Positions 12,601 through 24,185 of a DNA stretch of 64,000 nucleotides are shown in pieces (the first letter of the stretch is position 1; every line of letters begins with the position of its first letter). The stretch spans positions 1,922,001 through 1,986,000 of the forward strand of contig JBLDXI010000029.1 of the NCBI GenBank assembly GCA_047495785.1, in the 5' to 3' direction. Below the pieces are notes generated by a model. That model was not told where the DNA came from and made no database searches. It was given only the letters and a program-made list of their open reading frames with translations. The stretch is from Lepidodermella squamata. Lineage: Eukaryota > Gastrotricha. The position numbers and the translations under genes are program-made.

Positions 12601-13291
12601 TTGCCTGGGGTTGAACCTGAACTTGAACTTGCGGCAACCACTTTCTGCCTGGCAATACCCAGCACAAGTTACCGATGATCCGTTCTTGGTCACGTCGCTG
12701 TATTTCAGTTTAACGTCGCATTTGCGGACTTCTGCGGTCATTTTCGACTGAAATAGGGTTGTCCAACCTGGCTTCAGGTGTTTGGACTGACGAGCTGATG
12801 GCAGATAAGGCGCAACTTCTTCTAGCGTTAACTGGAACTCATCGACAGCCTCCGGTATTGTCGCTGGCGATTTTTTTTCCATCACCTTCTTATTCCTGAT
12901 GTTTGGAGCCTCCAATGACTCGGTCAACGAAGAGCTGTTACTAGTCGACTCGCTGCTGAGAAACTGAGGATGGTTATTTGCTATGTGCGTGTAGAGCCTG
13001 TGGCGAAGTGGACCGTCATTTTCACTGAATAGACGAGCTGCCAACCGCCCTACAACGGACTCGTGCCGTCGCCAACCTACGAATTCCATTATTAAAATCT
13101 CCATCAATTACTTATATCCCATTTTTATCACCTGAAACTAGTTGACCAGGATTTTTTTTGAAGAAATCCAGCAGCTTTTTGTCATCGATTGGCCTGTTGT
13201 CTTTGGCCCTCCGCCGAGCAGCACTGGCAGCAGGTGCCTCTAAAGACAGCATCACCAGGTACAGCAGTAACAAACCGATAGGCTTGAACAT
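6614..13291 (-). CDS. MULE-like transposase fused to USP-type peptidase domains
   Basis: Eleven exons by hand: 13132-13291, 12411-13076, 10756-11968 (or 11999), 9181-10605, 8863-9126, 8509-8802, 8340-8456, 7283-8272, 7140-7226, 6918-7073, 6614-6866. All phases agree and end at a TAA, giving about 1,874 aa. Order: a hydrophobic N-terminus; a Cys/His-rich FLYWCH-like region (CAGYC...C...H, residues about 130-230); a transposase core with VTDHSFALMQAV and a downstream CMAH motif like the C/DxxH of MULEs; a conserved PKWEKPPGHYTNGAVEAEI tail; an 8-residue tandem repeat; then a C19/USP-like domain with a Cys box (NTCAVDSLIN, near residue 1007) and a His box (GSGHYVTI, near 1270) followed by an Asp pair. 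A Lys/Pro-rich linker and a second USP-like region without the His follow. The transposase would cut and join DNA; a role for the peptidase (ubiquitin or ubiquitin-like removal) is inference. The third exon start is uncertain: the better acceptor gives a one-base frame break. Confidence 0.75.
9786..10110 (-). repeat. 24-bp minisatellite inside the transposase fusion gene
   Basis: About 14 head-to-tail 24-bp units encode the octapeptide GTSTGPMA with small variations (PTA, PIA, RTS). Being a multiple of three it keeps several frames open, which creates long spurious ORFs on the opposite strand. Confidence 0.9.
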
Positions 13292-13324
13292 CACATTGCG
13301 CCCTGAAAAATATAGGTTGAATAT

Positions 13325-13409
13325 ATATCGCCATTGGGCTAATGAAACCAGCTAAGTATATAGTATTTTCCTATATACTTAGCTGGTTTCACTAGCCCAA
13401 TGACGATAT
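13325..13409. repeat. Near-perfect hairpin, 39-bp arms, 7-bp loop
   Basis: 13325-13363 and 13371-13409 are reverse complements with two mismatches, separated by TATTTTC. It sits just upstream of the putative start of the transposase fusion gene. It could fold as an RNA stem or be a tiny inverted-repeat element. Confidence 0.85.
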
Positions 13410-14710
13410 CGACTGATCAGGACTTCAATTTTCAATTTGAAATTGAACCAAACGCAAATGTATAAAATATCGAATATTTTTTAAATAATGGCGACTACGC
13501 CGCGACCTGAAGATGAGGAACAGGCCTTTCATGTTTATTGTTTTATCAATCGTAAAATTCCAGAAAATCCAAAAAAACAGTTTTGTGAGAATTAATTAAA
13601 ACTAAAAGTAAGACCGCAAACAAATATGAAAACGGCGATAGCCTCCGGCCGACCCTCCTCGGGAATATCTTACGGGTTTCAATTTAAATGTGGAGAAAGC
13701 TGAAAAAATTAGAAATACTCTCAAAATTTCCTAAAATGCAGAATGAACATGAAGCCCGAGAGCACCCAATCTATTCGAACATGCTCAATATATATGCTCA
13801 TTTCCTGTGACTCCGAACTCCCCAATAGGCGATAATCGATAATTTAAGACACTTTTAACGTCGGCAATATCGCAGATATTACAGCCGCGATATACTGAGG
13901 TAATAATAAACAGAAAATACTTACTTTTTGGCTTTGACATCCCAATCTTCAAGGCCCTGTTAACCGTATGCATCTGAGTCACCCTCTAATGTAACTAATT
14001 AGGAGATTGAAATGTATTTATCGGTAATATCCAAAATATTTTCTAAAAAAGTGTCCGCATTTTGTAAATTGATTTTATTACAAGATTTTAAGCGTTAGGC
14101 TCGAGAAAGGTGGGGGCGCATAGTAGGCTGTAGTAGGATAAAATTAAAGAGCTGCATCGTCAATTTCGCTTTTTTGAGAGAAAAAACGGTGTTTTTCACA
14201 AAATATAAGCAACGTATTTCTTTAAACACCGCAAAATGACCTCGATCAATTCTGCGAATTTCTTTAGTCGCCTATGCCCCCATACTCATTAGCAAGAATA
14301 GGCCAAACAAATCTGTCGGTCAGTACGCCTGCGCGTACGCGGGAGGGGCTTTATTGCGTGTAATAACTTTCGAAGAAGGCGCCCATTTTATTAGCGCACA
14401 CCTGTTATCGGCAATCACTTGTAGTAGTGGCGGCTCAATGTATAATAAAGCCCGTCGATAATTAGTAGACCAAATTGTATGTGGCAAATATTTTCATCTC
14501 AGCATTCTGTAATTGTAATGTCATGTAAAAAAAGAAACAGCAGAGAAATCAGCAGAGAATCGGATAAAATCGCCTGTGAAAGCGCATTCTGCTAACCGCT
14601 AAAATTGAAAATATATTGAAAAAATATATCCATATATTATTTCGGCTAATTTCAGTAACGTCTTAAATTATCAAATTTTATTGCCTAGAACTGCCCTGCT
14701 GACAGAAGGT
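13410..14710. other. Transposon interior, 5' of the gene
   Basis: Non-coding 1.3 kb between the hairpin and the right inverted repeat, presumably holding the promoter and 5' leader of the minus-strand gene. Contains TATAATAAAGCCCG near 14443, a string also found in the tandem repeat at 57.7 kb. No further gene seen; a 65-codon frame at 13785-13982 has no supporting features. Confidence 0.4.
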
Positions 14711-15480
14711 GTTTTCGACCACGCCCGATCGATTGGCGCTTCCTGCGCTACTGGCACAGGCACACCTGGGGTCACAGGTCACGTGACAAGCCAATTTTCG
14801 CGGTTTTTCCTCATAAATCAGGCAAAATAACCGATTTGCCGGCTCCGGTTACGCAAACGGACTTGAAATTCGTGATCAGGGCCAAAAACTGGTCTAGACG
14901 GTCATTTCATAATGCCTGGCACACAATCCTGCAAGGGTGGTTGACCCACTTTTTGTTGTAGTCACCCTGCGGTGCTAAAAATTGATATTTTACGGTATTT
15001 TGGCTACGTTTTCCACACTCGATTTTGATTGCATTGGGCTGTCAATTGGTAAACTAGGGTAATCGACCCCGCTCTATCGATTGGTTGATCCTGCATTGCC
15101 GGCACAGGCTCACCTAAGGTCAAAGGTCACGTGATAGGTCATTTTATTGCTTATTTTCACAAATAATGGCACAAATCGAATTTTGCGCAGATTGGACACG
15201 CAAGAGGATTGCATATTCGTAATCGGCGCAAAATTCTACCCCAGTCCACCAAGTTTTATGACTGGCACAGTATCCTGCGAGGTTAATTTAGAACAGGGCG
15301 CGTATACTGTGACCCTTAATTGCGTCAATCGTTAATTACTTGATGAAATCGATGCGGCAATCTCTGGAATACACCTGGTTTATCTAATTAGGTCCTCAGA
15401 CTGATGGCACAAGGGTGGCACAAGAGCGAAAATGAGCGGAACACAATCCTGCAAGATACGTCCTGCTAGCTTCAGCCGGG
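14711..15480 (-). repeat. Right terminal inverted repeat (770 bp)
   Basis: Reverse complement of 5356-6126. Its outer end is directly followed by the TACGGGAAAC target duplication at 15481-15490. Confidence 0.9.
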
Positions 15481-15490
15481 TACGGGAAAC
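15481..15490. repeat. Right target-site duplication (TACGGGAAAC)
   Basis: Exact copy of 5346-5355 flanking the other end of the transposon. Confidence 0.8.
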
Positions 15491-15685
15491 GCTGTATTAA
15501 GGTAGATTTCGGATTTTGTAGGAATTTCCTGTATCGCTATAGTCTCGAATACGATGAATATTTGTTTATTTTATTAACAGGAAATCAGCACTTCAGCTGC
15601 AAATTTGCCGAATTCAGCGAAAAACCACCAATATGTAACTCGCTTATTTTTATTGATTTATTAAAAAGTTTAAAATCCATCTCAT

Positions 15686-15691
15686 TTTATT
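15686..15691 (-). terminator. Polyadenylation signal of the class C GPCR fragment
   Basis: AATAAA on the minus strand about 12 nt after the stop codon at 15703. Confidence 0.45.
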
Positions 15692-15702
15692 GCCAAAATA
15701 AA

Positions 15703-16618
15703 TCACAATTTATGAAGAATCGCTAGATTGGAAATAGCGTAAAACGTCGACGCTACCGCTGTTATGAACGGCGTAAAATGCGCAAAGAACCAGATAAAAA
15801 TCAGCGCTGTCACAAAAGCGGCCACCTGACCTATCAGCAGCAGCAGTATATGGCTCAATTTCGACATCAACTCGCTCAAATTTTGCTTTTCCATCAAATT
15901 ACTCTTAAAATTCAACATCCGTCGAGCGTTAACTTTCTGCGACTGCAGTGTTGTTAAATAGAGAACAGCCATTTGAGCGATTAGCATGGCGATCAATAGG
16001 GTGACTAGACGAAGCGACGCCGAGTCGGCTAGGCAGTCGGGGAAGAAGAACACTGGGTCGACGAGGTAGCCGAATAGTGACCATTGAAGCGTGACGAAGG
16101 CCACGGCGAGTAGAGCCCAGAATGCGATGGACCAAATCGCGAAAATTCGAAATCGATTGTGAGGATTTTCTTCATCTGAGATCGATAGGAATCTGGCTAT
16201 TAAAGACCCGCTGCTTAGGACGTAGCCGAATGCCAGGGTGAATACAGCTATAGGCAGGGTGCACAGTTCCACGGCATATTTCGCGGCTGCTTCGTTTAAA
16301 ATGATGGTTAGAAAAACGCTGATCAGCGTCAAGCAGTTGCCGATGAGTAATAAACAGGTGAGAGGTCGATTTTTGATTAATGAATCGGTGTTGAGCGGGA
16401 ATTTTTTGAGTAAATCGGATGGAATTTTTTCGTGAAAGGCGACAATCACGGTCATTAGGATGGCTCGGAATATGCTGAAAAATGTGGCAACTAAAAAATA
16501 AAATACGGAAAAAATTGTTATTTACAATGACAAAATCAGGTAATAGCTCTAATGAATCTAATAACATTATATTGTATCCGGTAATGGGAACAGGCGGATA
16601 CAACCACGGATGTTCACC
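15703..16618 (-). CDS. Class C (GABA-B-like) GPCR, seven-TM part only
   Basis: Terminal exon 15703-16490 (stop TGA) is joined in phase 1 to an upstream exon ending at 16618 (donor GTGAACA, acceptor TTTTTTAG). At least six strongly hydrophobic helices are visible, plus a probable first one crossing the splice (GVATFFSIFRAILMTVIVAF). The stretch SLIKNRPLTCLLLIGN and the later GYVLSSGSLIARFL align with SLIFNIQRHSPIVFLCIG and GISSLSSTLFLTFR of the GPCR gene at 31-33.5 kb, which is why it is placed in the same family. No ligand-binding domain exon was found within the next 3 kb, so the gene is either partial, strongly shortened, or has distant 5' exons. The upstream exon has no Met and its start is not resolved. 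Confidence 0.5.
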
Positions 16619-19600
16619 TGAAAGCCAGCTTAAGGCTTTATACTTTATAGATGCAGCGTATGTGAAGTCGATGGATATTAGTGAAAATTAAATATTTCAA
16701 GATAATTCCAAATTTGATGTTTTGGCCAAAATCCTTGAAGAAGAATTTCAAATTTCGCCTCGAACCCTATAATTTTAAAAATTCTCGAATTCCATGAACA
16801 AGTCCTATCTACACTCTTATGAAATCAACGGTCCTGACCGCGGAGAGAGCGGTCCTTTTCTGTTCAAATACTCAGGCCCGTAGACGAATTTAGTTATATT
16901 TCGTCAACGGAGAACTCAGCCTAGGAATTTCACCTCTTCCTTGACGCCGCTGTAACTGATAATTTCAAGCGCTGAAACAAATAAATCAGGGCGTTGAATA
17001 TCCACAAAAATAAATTTTAACGCTTTGCGTTAATAAGTACTTGGGAAAAATTCTGAGACTCAAGTCCTATTAAGAGATCTAACGCTGTAAAATAAAAATT
17101 CCTAGGGAGAGAAAGGGACACCTATTGTTACGAAACAAAGCTGGACACAAGACCACGTCGCCTCATCATTCCTTCTCATTACTTAATTTTTGTCTCTAAA
17201 ATCGAGGAGATATTTTTCTTGAGATCTGAATTTGAGATTTTGCTGCTCTAACCTCTGATTTTTCGGCGATTGGCGTGGTGATGGGGATTTCAAGGTGCAT
17301 TCAGTTGATACCGCAGGGCGCGCTGATTTTGCTTCAGGTTAATTGCTGAATTTATGAATTTTAACCTAATTTCTTTTGATTTCGGTCGATTTGGCTAAAT
17401 TTTGCGGTAATTTATGGCTCGTTTACTGTCAATCGGCGAAGAAGAATGAAGCATGAAGGGCGCTGAATTTGCCTTGCACTGCAGCCGATATCGATTCTTT
17501 CAAATTCGATGAAGATTGAAATCATAGCAAGCCAACTGGGGCTAACGAAGCTAAAACTTCGAACATCAAAATTGACCGAACCAAAAAGTCTCAAACATGA
17601 TAATAGTCCCATTGTTCTCGTTTTCTGCCTAACTGCACCTTTTTGACTTGCATGTTCATTGATTTGCAGAGCAAATTTCAAAGCCTTGAGGGTCACGTGC
17701 GCATTTATTGTTCAGACTTTCATAAGTTCATAAGTTCTCAGTTCTCATTTCTCGGCACGAAAAGATTGGCACGGACAACCAAGGCCATTGAAATTCGCTC
17801 TGCTAATAATGCTATTGAGTTTGTAGTTATACCTAAACGTAAATAATACTTCATTCGACTATAACTCATATTTTCGGACTTAATAAAATTGAAATTGCTC
17901 AAATTTTGAAATTGAGTTTGAACCGGTGGGAGGGAGGGGCAGGAGAGAAATGTATAATATTAAACGCTCATAATTATTATAAATATTCAGCACATGCATT
18001 ATTTAAAAAATTCAGCGTTTCACGATATTTCTTGAAAATACCTACCGCTAATATTCGTGAGATCAGTCCTAAAAGTTTCAGCGTTAAATATGAATCTGTT
18101 CCAGCGGTGCGTTTTCTAATGGTCAGAACCGTTGATAAATTAAGAGTGTAGAGCATCTCGCGATTTTGCCACTACGAACTGATTACCGCATTTGTTCCTA
18201 TAGCAGCCAGGGTTACTAAAATTTCAATCTCGAAATTTCGAAAATTTCAAAAAATAATTTTAGGTGAATCGTTCATTTTTGATTTTATCGAACCGACTTT
18301 TTTCACTTAAAAAATTGATTTTCAAGTCATCTAAAGTCATTTTTTCAGACGAAAGAGCCAAAAGCACCGGCTTTTATTACTCAAAAAAATATTACATTCT
18401 GACAATTAATTCGGCGGCTACATTCAAGCGCAACGCGACGCAAGGTTGAATTTCTTTTGATTTTATGCCAATTTTCTTGCTAAAAAATAGAATTTCACGA
18501 ATTTTAGATGGGTCTTACTTTTAGCGGAACCAAATTTGCCTGTAAGCGGAGCCCAATTTTGGAATTTTCAATGGGTTTAGAACCCATTTTCGAAGCTTTT
18601 AAGGATGTCCTGATGGATCGGCATAATTTAAATTAAATTATTTTTGAATTCAGCGTGGAATTCTGTATAAGACGCATTTATCACTATATAGAATTCATAA
18701 CCTGCCTTAATTTTTAGTGGAAATACTCGAAAAGCGACCTTCTTCTCGTTTAAAATTAGGTCATGCGGATTTGGTTCCGCTAAAAGATATTCCGATTTTA
18801 GATGGGTATGGCGACAAATCCGTGCGCGAATATTGCGTCCGTAATGATTATTTGAATACACTGCTCAACCGCCTTAAAATACTTATTATGACTCATGGCA
18901 AGGGCGTTTAAATTGGCGTGCGTACTGGTCGAGAGCGATCATGTCGCCTTTTTAATTTATTAATGAAAAAATTGTTGACACGCCTATTTCCCCGCTGAGG
19001 ATGAAGGGGTTTCAAGCCTATTCTGGAAAGAAAATGTTATAGAAAAAATTCTAAAAATTAAAAATATTCTCGTAACGATGGGCCCAAGTGATTTTTTAAA
19101 ATTCATGCGCTGAAGCTTAACTCGAAAATGCGGCCTGCGGATGGTTTCGCGCCATATCTCCTCTGTGTAATAACAGCGTGAATATAAAGCGAACGCCTTA
19201 TAATTAAACAAGAGATGCTACGTACTTTCTCATATAGCTAGCTAATTGCTGCGAGTTATTCATACCACGCCGGACAGTAATAAAAGCTATAAAGCGAGGT
19301 CAACGCAATATGACGCCTATGGCACTGTCACACGAAATGTCGTATTTATGCTCACCTTTAAAACAAAACGCTAGTGCGCTGAACACGACAGCTGAGTCGA
19401 CATCAAGGGCCATGATTGTGGTAAATTTCTTCTTCTCGTATTTCACTGCTATATAGATGTGTACGTATACAGAGGGAAAAGCGAGTAATGGCTATATAGA
19501 GGAGAAGTGCCCCAATATTATTTCGCAGAAATGTTGCGAAAATAATTGTGATAAACAACTGGCTACGTCGATCGTATTCATGCATTAGTCATTATTTCAT

Positions 19601-19966
19601 AGTAGGGCTGATATATTGATTTGTTCACGTGAACCTACAACTTGGGCATCGCCATAAAAATTGCAGCTCGATAATTAGTCCAGCAATCAATAAAAGAGAA
19701 ATTTCACATCTTGGTTTATTTTAAATAGATTATATATTGGTCTTGCACAGCTCTCTTGTTAACGGAAGCCATTTTTCTCATGATTGAAAATAGAAAGAGA
19801 CTCATTTTAATACCTATAATATTAGCCAGCACTTGGTGCTGAATTTCGTTAAATTGTAATTTATATATACAAAACAAAATAATACTTTTTAAAAGTTGTT
19901 TTCTAATAATGGAGTATTACACGCATTGTTTTCTGAAGAGTGTAGATTAGTTAATATAGAAGGCTT
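16619..19966. other. Intergenic, no gene seen
   Basis: About 3.3 kb of AT-rich DNA. Short open frames (17412-17696 minus, 17906-18151 plus, 18628-18861 minus) lack domains and conserved-looking composition. Around 18530-18790 the string TTTAGCGGAACCAAATTTG recurs in inverted orientation and again, diverged, near 36525 and 39995, suggesting a dispersed repeat. Confidence 0.45.
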
Positions 19967-22900
19967 TTAGAGTAGCGATTGGTCGCTCAAGGCAGCGGCG
20001 GTTGGGTCGGGCGGCTGGCGGCCGACGCCGACCGATGGTGAGTTGAAGTCGCACTTGTGCGTGGTCGAGTTGTCGGGCGCGGAACCGAACATGTAGCCGA
20101 CGTAGATGAACGACGCCATGAATAGAAACACGTGCAGAAACAAGATGACCCGGTCGGCGATGCGCGCGAATACTGAAATAGAAAATGGTGGACACTACAT
20201 AATATTTTAAATTTTAAATTTTTGCGGTTATAACAGAATAATATTCAATTATTAGGAAATCAATTTTGCAAAATTTATTATTAAATTAAATAAAAAAATC
20301 TTGAAATCCGGTAAAATGCTGAAGAGGTAATTTTCGTGTATTTATTCAAGCAATATTTTATTTCAATTCACGCGGTTTTTTGAAAAAATCGACCTTGAAT
20401 CTTTATCAATTATCGAAATGTTGGAAAAAAAACTTGGCGTGACCCCAATATCAGCTGCGTAATTTTATGCTGAAAATGTGTTGGCCTAGGTTAAAATCAA
20501 AAGATTATTGCCGCAAATGTGATGACCTCGTCTGGTGACCTACATTCTCCCAGTGCGCGAAAGTGGGTCATCTCCCCATTTTAGGCTAGCTTTCCAAGAA
20601 GAAAATGTCAGTAATTTCAACTGAATGATTTCTTAGTTTTATCAATAAAAATGATGAACAAAAGATCCTCCATGACTCACATAGACCTGGAGAGCAAAAT
20701 TATAGCAATTGAACGAATAAAATACGAATAATTTTTTAAACAATAAAATGGAAGTATTTTCAACTTACATCGCCACTCATTGATGCAGCTATCATCGACA
20801 GTCTTTTTGCGAACGGCATGTTCGTAGAATCGCCTGATAGCCGCAACAGATCGTGATAGTGTTCGAATATCGTTCGCCATTCTCGCTAAACTTTTCGCCT
20901 GTTTCTCACCGGTACCAAGCGAAGACTCTGAATAACTCTGCGCCACCCCGGCATCGGCACTGCTAATCAACGGCGATTGATCACCTATGCCCATGCCGTT
21001 AAGTTCCGTATCGTTACTAGCAGATCTGACTGCTGATGATGTTGAGTTGGAGTAGTTGACTAGCGTAGTGCTGAACAGGCTTGAATCCGTGTTTAGAGCT
21101 TCGACTCGGTGGCCCTTGTTCGCCTCGAGTACGGCCTCGACTGTTTTCGAGTCGACGTCGACGAGGAAAGCGAAGCGGCGGATGAAGGCGCGCGACAGCC
21201 GGCTGGTTCGCCGCGATTTGCAGTTGAGATCGTGGTAGAAGGAACGAATTATCCACACGCTGAGAACTATGCTGACCGCCGAGGCGGCCATGAACGACGC
21301 TAGGTAGATCGCAACCAATGGCACCGAGTCGGAAGTTTTAGGCCTGGAAAATGATCCAATTTCAGGATTAATAACTAATTTAAAACCACCTAATTATTTC
21401 AGCCAAATATATACCCAGCAGTCCTCCGATTATTTTTTCGTGACTCGACAGTGTCTGCCACTGGAAAAAAATTGCGAAAAAGTGTACGCGAAGTTGGATT
21501 TTTTTAATTTGTTCGTTTCTTTCGCTAAGCTGCTGTACATTGGTTCGAAGTTCGCAAAATTCGCGAAACTAGTTACTACGCGATTGAAAAATCACAGATG
21601 CTATTTCCTAAAGCTTAAAGGCTGACGTCTTCAATGCTGTTCTAGGGGTCTTTAATATTGCCTTTTATAAAATCAAGGAAACCAAAAATAAGATTAGAAT
21701 GCGAGCGAAGCGAGCCGATTTTTCGGCAATCCGCCTCTGAAAATTCGAAAAATGAGCATCTCGATACTGGTTTTTCTCTAAAAAGGAAGGAATTTTAGGT
21801 CTCTTTCTACTTTCCTTCCGGACAGATTCCAGATTCCAGATCATTGAAAATTGGGTCGAGAGAGAATGGGAACTGTTGGCTTTAAAGAATGGAAAATAAA
21901 AGGAAATTGGATATCAGCGAGCGAAGCGAGCAGAATTTTCGATATAAAAGCACGAAAATTGCGAATTTTTAACTCGAGAAATCCCTAAAACTGGCTGGCT
22001 TCATAAGGTCTTATTAAAAGTGTACACCGATTAACTATACCCCTACCCCTTTTCTCAATGGCTTTAATAAGGAATATTTGTGTGTGTCTGCCACTGAGCG
22101 TGGTCCAGTGGGCAAAAATCGGAACACTGATACCCAGGAATGTATTAAGGACTCAATTTAATGTTAACCTTTGAGCAATATACTTTCCACTTTTTAAAAG
22201 TAAACAATTTGGACCTTCGACTTCGATATCGAACATCAATATTGATCCTCACAGAACTTTTTAAACATCAGTCTAGCGGCAGCGCTAAAAAATTTAAGAG
22301 CCGAAACATTCGAAGGTTATTCAGTATTAAAAATTTCAAGGTGGATTCCCAATCGATTTTAATACTATTTTTTGCAAATGTCTCAAAATTAGCCGAAATT
22401 TAAAAAATTGCGGAATTTAATAGCCGGATCATTTTGAACATCTCAAATTGTTCTTGAATTTTTACAACTCATTTTGGAATAAAGAATGATAGCAACTTAA
22501 TTTTCTTAACTAAGGTCTCTGATGAGTCTCTTGGCCGAGACGAAACGTATACGTCAGACTAGCCATATTGATTAATTTTCTTAAATGCATAAAAGAATAA
22601 TTGTTCGGAAATTTCCTGGGCTTCTAAAACTTTTGATAATTTACATAGCTTGGAAATTTCTAATTGGTAATGGGCTACGAATTGAAAATGCAACGAAAAA
22701 TTAAAAGATTATCATTTCCTAATTCCCTATAATTTAAGATTAAGCTTTCCTAAGTAAACACTGGAAGAAAACCCTTAGAAACCTTTTTCCAGCTTTTCCC
22801 ATATAATTAATATGTTTTTTAGGATGAAATGGCTTACATGTTCTCGGCGATCATGAGTAAAAAGACACTAAATGAGAGTAGAATAGTCATTGCTAGAGAC

Positions 22901-24185
22901 ACCTTCTCGCCGGCCTCCGGAGGCAGCCAAAACACCTATCAGAAAAAGGTTCAATTACAAATTACTGCCAGTTCGAATATTTCCTAAAACTTGCAATAAA
23001 AACGAGAACGGCAAGCACAACGCAAGGCGTGATCATGTGAGTAATGTAAAATTTCGGCTTCCTGTTCAGTTGAATTTCGAAATGCACCGACCAGAAGCCA
23101 TCTGGCGACGAAACGTTGTACAACGCGAGAACGTGGCATGCTGTCGTGTCTAGAAACATCGGCATAAAATAGCCATTTTCGGTTAAAATTCGGAGAATAT
23201 TACTAGAAATGTTCCACTCGCCGTTCGGCGTGAAATCTTCGAGATTTATCGTTGGTTTATCGGCGAATAATCGCATCTGAATCAACGCAACACATCAATA
23301 TCGAGTCAAAATTTGGCTGAAACAACATGTAACCTTCACCTTTTTGGCTGTGTGGGAATAGCTTTGAAAGCTTAGTACGCAGGCCTAAAAATCAAGAATT
23401 TTTCGTTAATTTCTGGAAATTGAATAAATGAAACCTGTCGGTCCCATGGGTAGTAGAAAAGCGAAAGGCGGCAGCTTGAAATGAACTGATTGCCAACATC
23501 CCAATGAACCTCGCCGTCGTAGCTGACCCGAACGAAAAATTCAGACCGAAAAGTTGGATCATACAAACTTCTCGCACTGGAAAAAAAATAAAAAATTCCA
23601 AAAAATTTCAACAAATTTCAAAATTAATTACTGATTATCAAGACCGAAGATTGGAACCCATACTAAATTTGCTGAAATTAATTTAAATTAAAAATGAATT
23701 TTTAAGAATTTTTAGAAATTACCAGGAATTTCTAATGTTTTCAGATTGCCATAACGAGCCGGTATCCATTTCAGCCGATCATCATGCCATCTAACGGTTA
23801 ACCAGCCAGTCGTAGTTAACACCTGCGTCTTCTCATCCAGGGCGTTGATTTGCATCAATGAAAATTCGAGTGACACAAAAATCGGCTGCGTGCAATTTCG
23901 ACACGGCCGCGCCCACGGTGTGTAATTCGCTAACAAATCAGCCGCCAGGCGCTGTTCGGGAAAATCGGCTGTCATGTCAACCCCGGCGTCTAGAAAGCCG
24001 CCTCCGACTAGAAGTGGGGTTGAAATTGTCGACGAAGAGCTGTCGTCTGGGTTTAGCCGGCTCAGGTAGCGTGTCGATGACGGTTTATCGAACAGGGCGC
24101 CGCTTGCTAGGCACAGTGAGACGAGACATAATTTAAGGTGGGCGATGGCTACCAGTAATCGGCAACTCCGATTAACACCTAACAT
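19967..24185 (-). CDS. Nicotinic acetylcholine receptor-like Cys-loop channel subunit
   Basis: Eight exons: 23723-24185, 23632-23671, 23435-23576, 23340-23384, 23004-23276, 22838-22935, 20769-21343, 19967-20172. Lengths sum to 1,842 nt and all phases close, giving 613 aa. Signal peptide about 1-30; long N-terminal insert; ligand-binding domain with WVPIF and a canonical Cys loop of exactly 13 residues (C203-C217, containing FYYPWD); TM1 ending TPCVVLAVLVF; TM2 starting PPEAGEKVSLAMTILLSF, where the GEK is the cation-selective type; TM3 after NMPKTSDSVPL; a roughly 150-residue Ser-rich cytoplasmic loop; TM4 ILFLHVFLFMASFIYVGYMF. It would form a plasma-membrane cation channel. Loop C lacks the vicinal Cys pair of alpha subunits, so it is a non-alpha-type or divergent subunit. 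The TM1-TM2 splice uses a weak GTTTTT donor, chosen because it alone restores the conserved sequence. Confidence 0.9.

Larger units (their letters stand above)
5356..15480 (-). mobile_element. 10.1-kb MULE/Foldback-like DNA transposon
   Basis: The element is bounded by 770-bp terminal inverted repeats (5356-6126 and 14711-15480) and a perfect 10-bp target duplication. It carries one long, many-exon minus-strand gene (13291 to 6614) encoding a transposase fused to USP-like peptidase domains. Long inverted repeats with internal subrepeats recall the Foldback/NOF branch of MULEs; the superfamily assignment rests on that, on the duplication length and on transposase motifs. The two repeats are nearly identical wherever compared, and the coding chain closes in frame, so the insertion looks young. 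It lies about 220 bp beyond the stop of the class C GPCR fragment at 15703. Confidence 0.85.
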
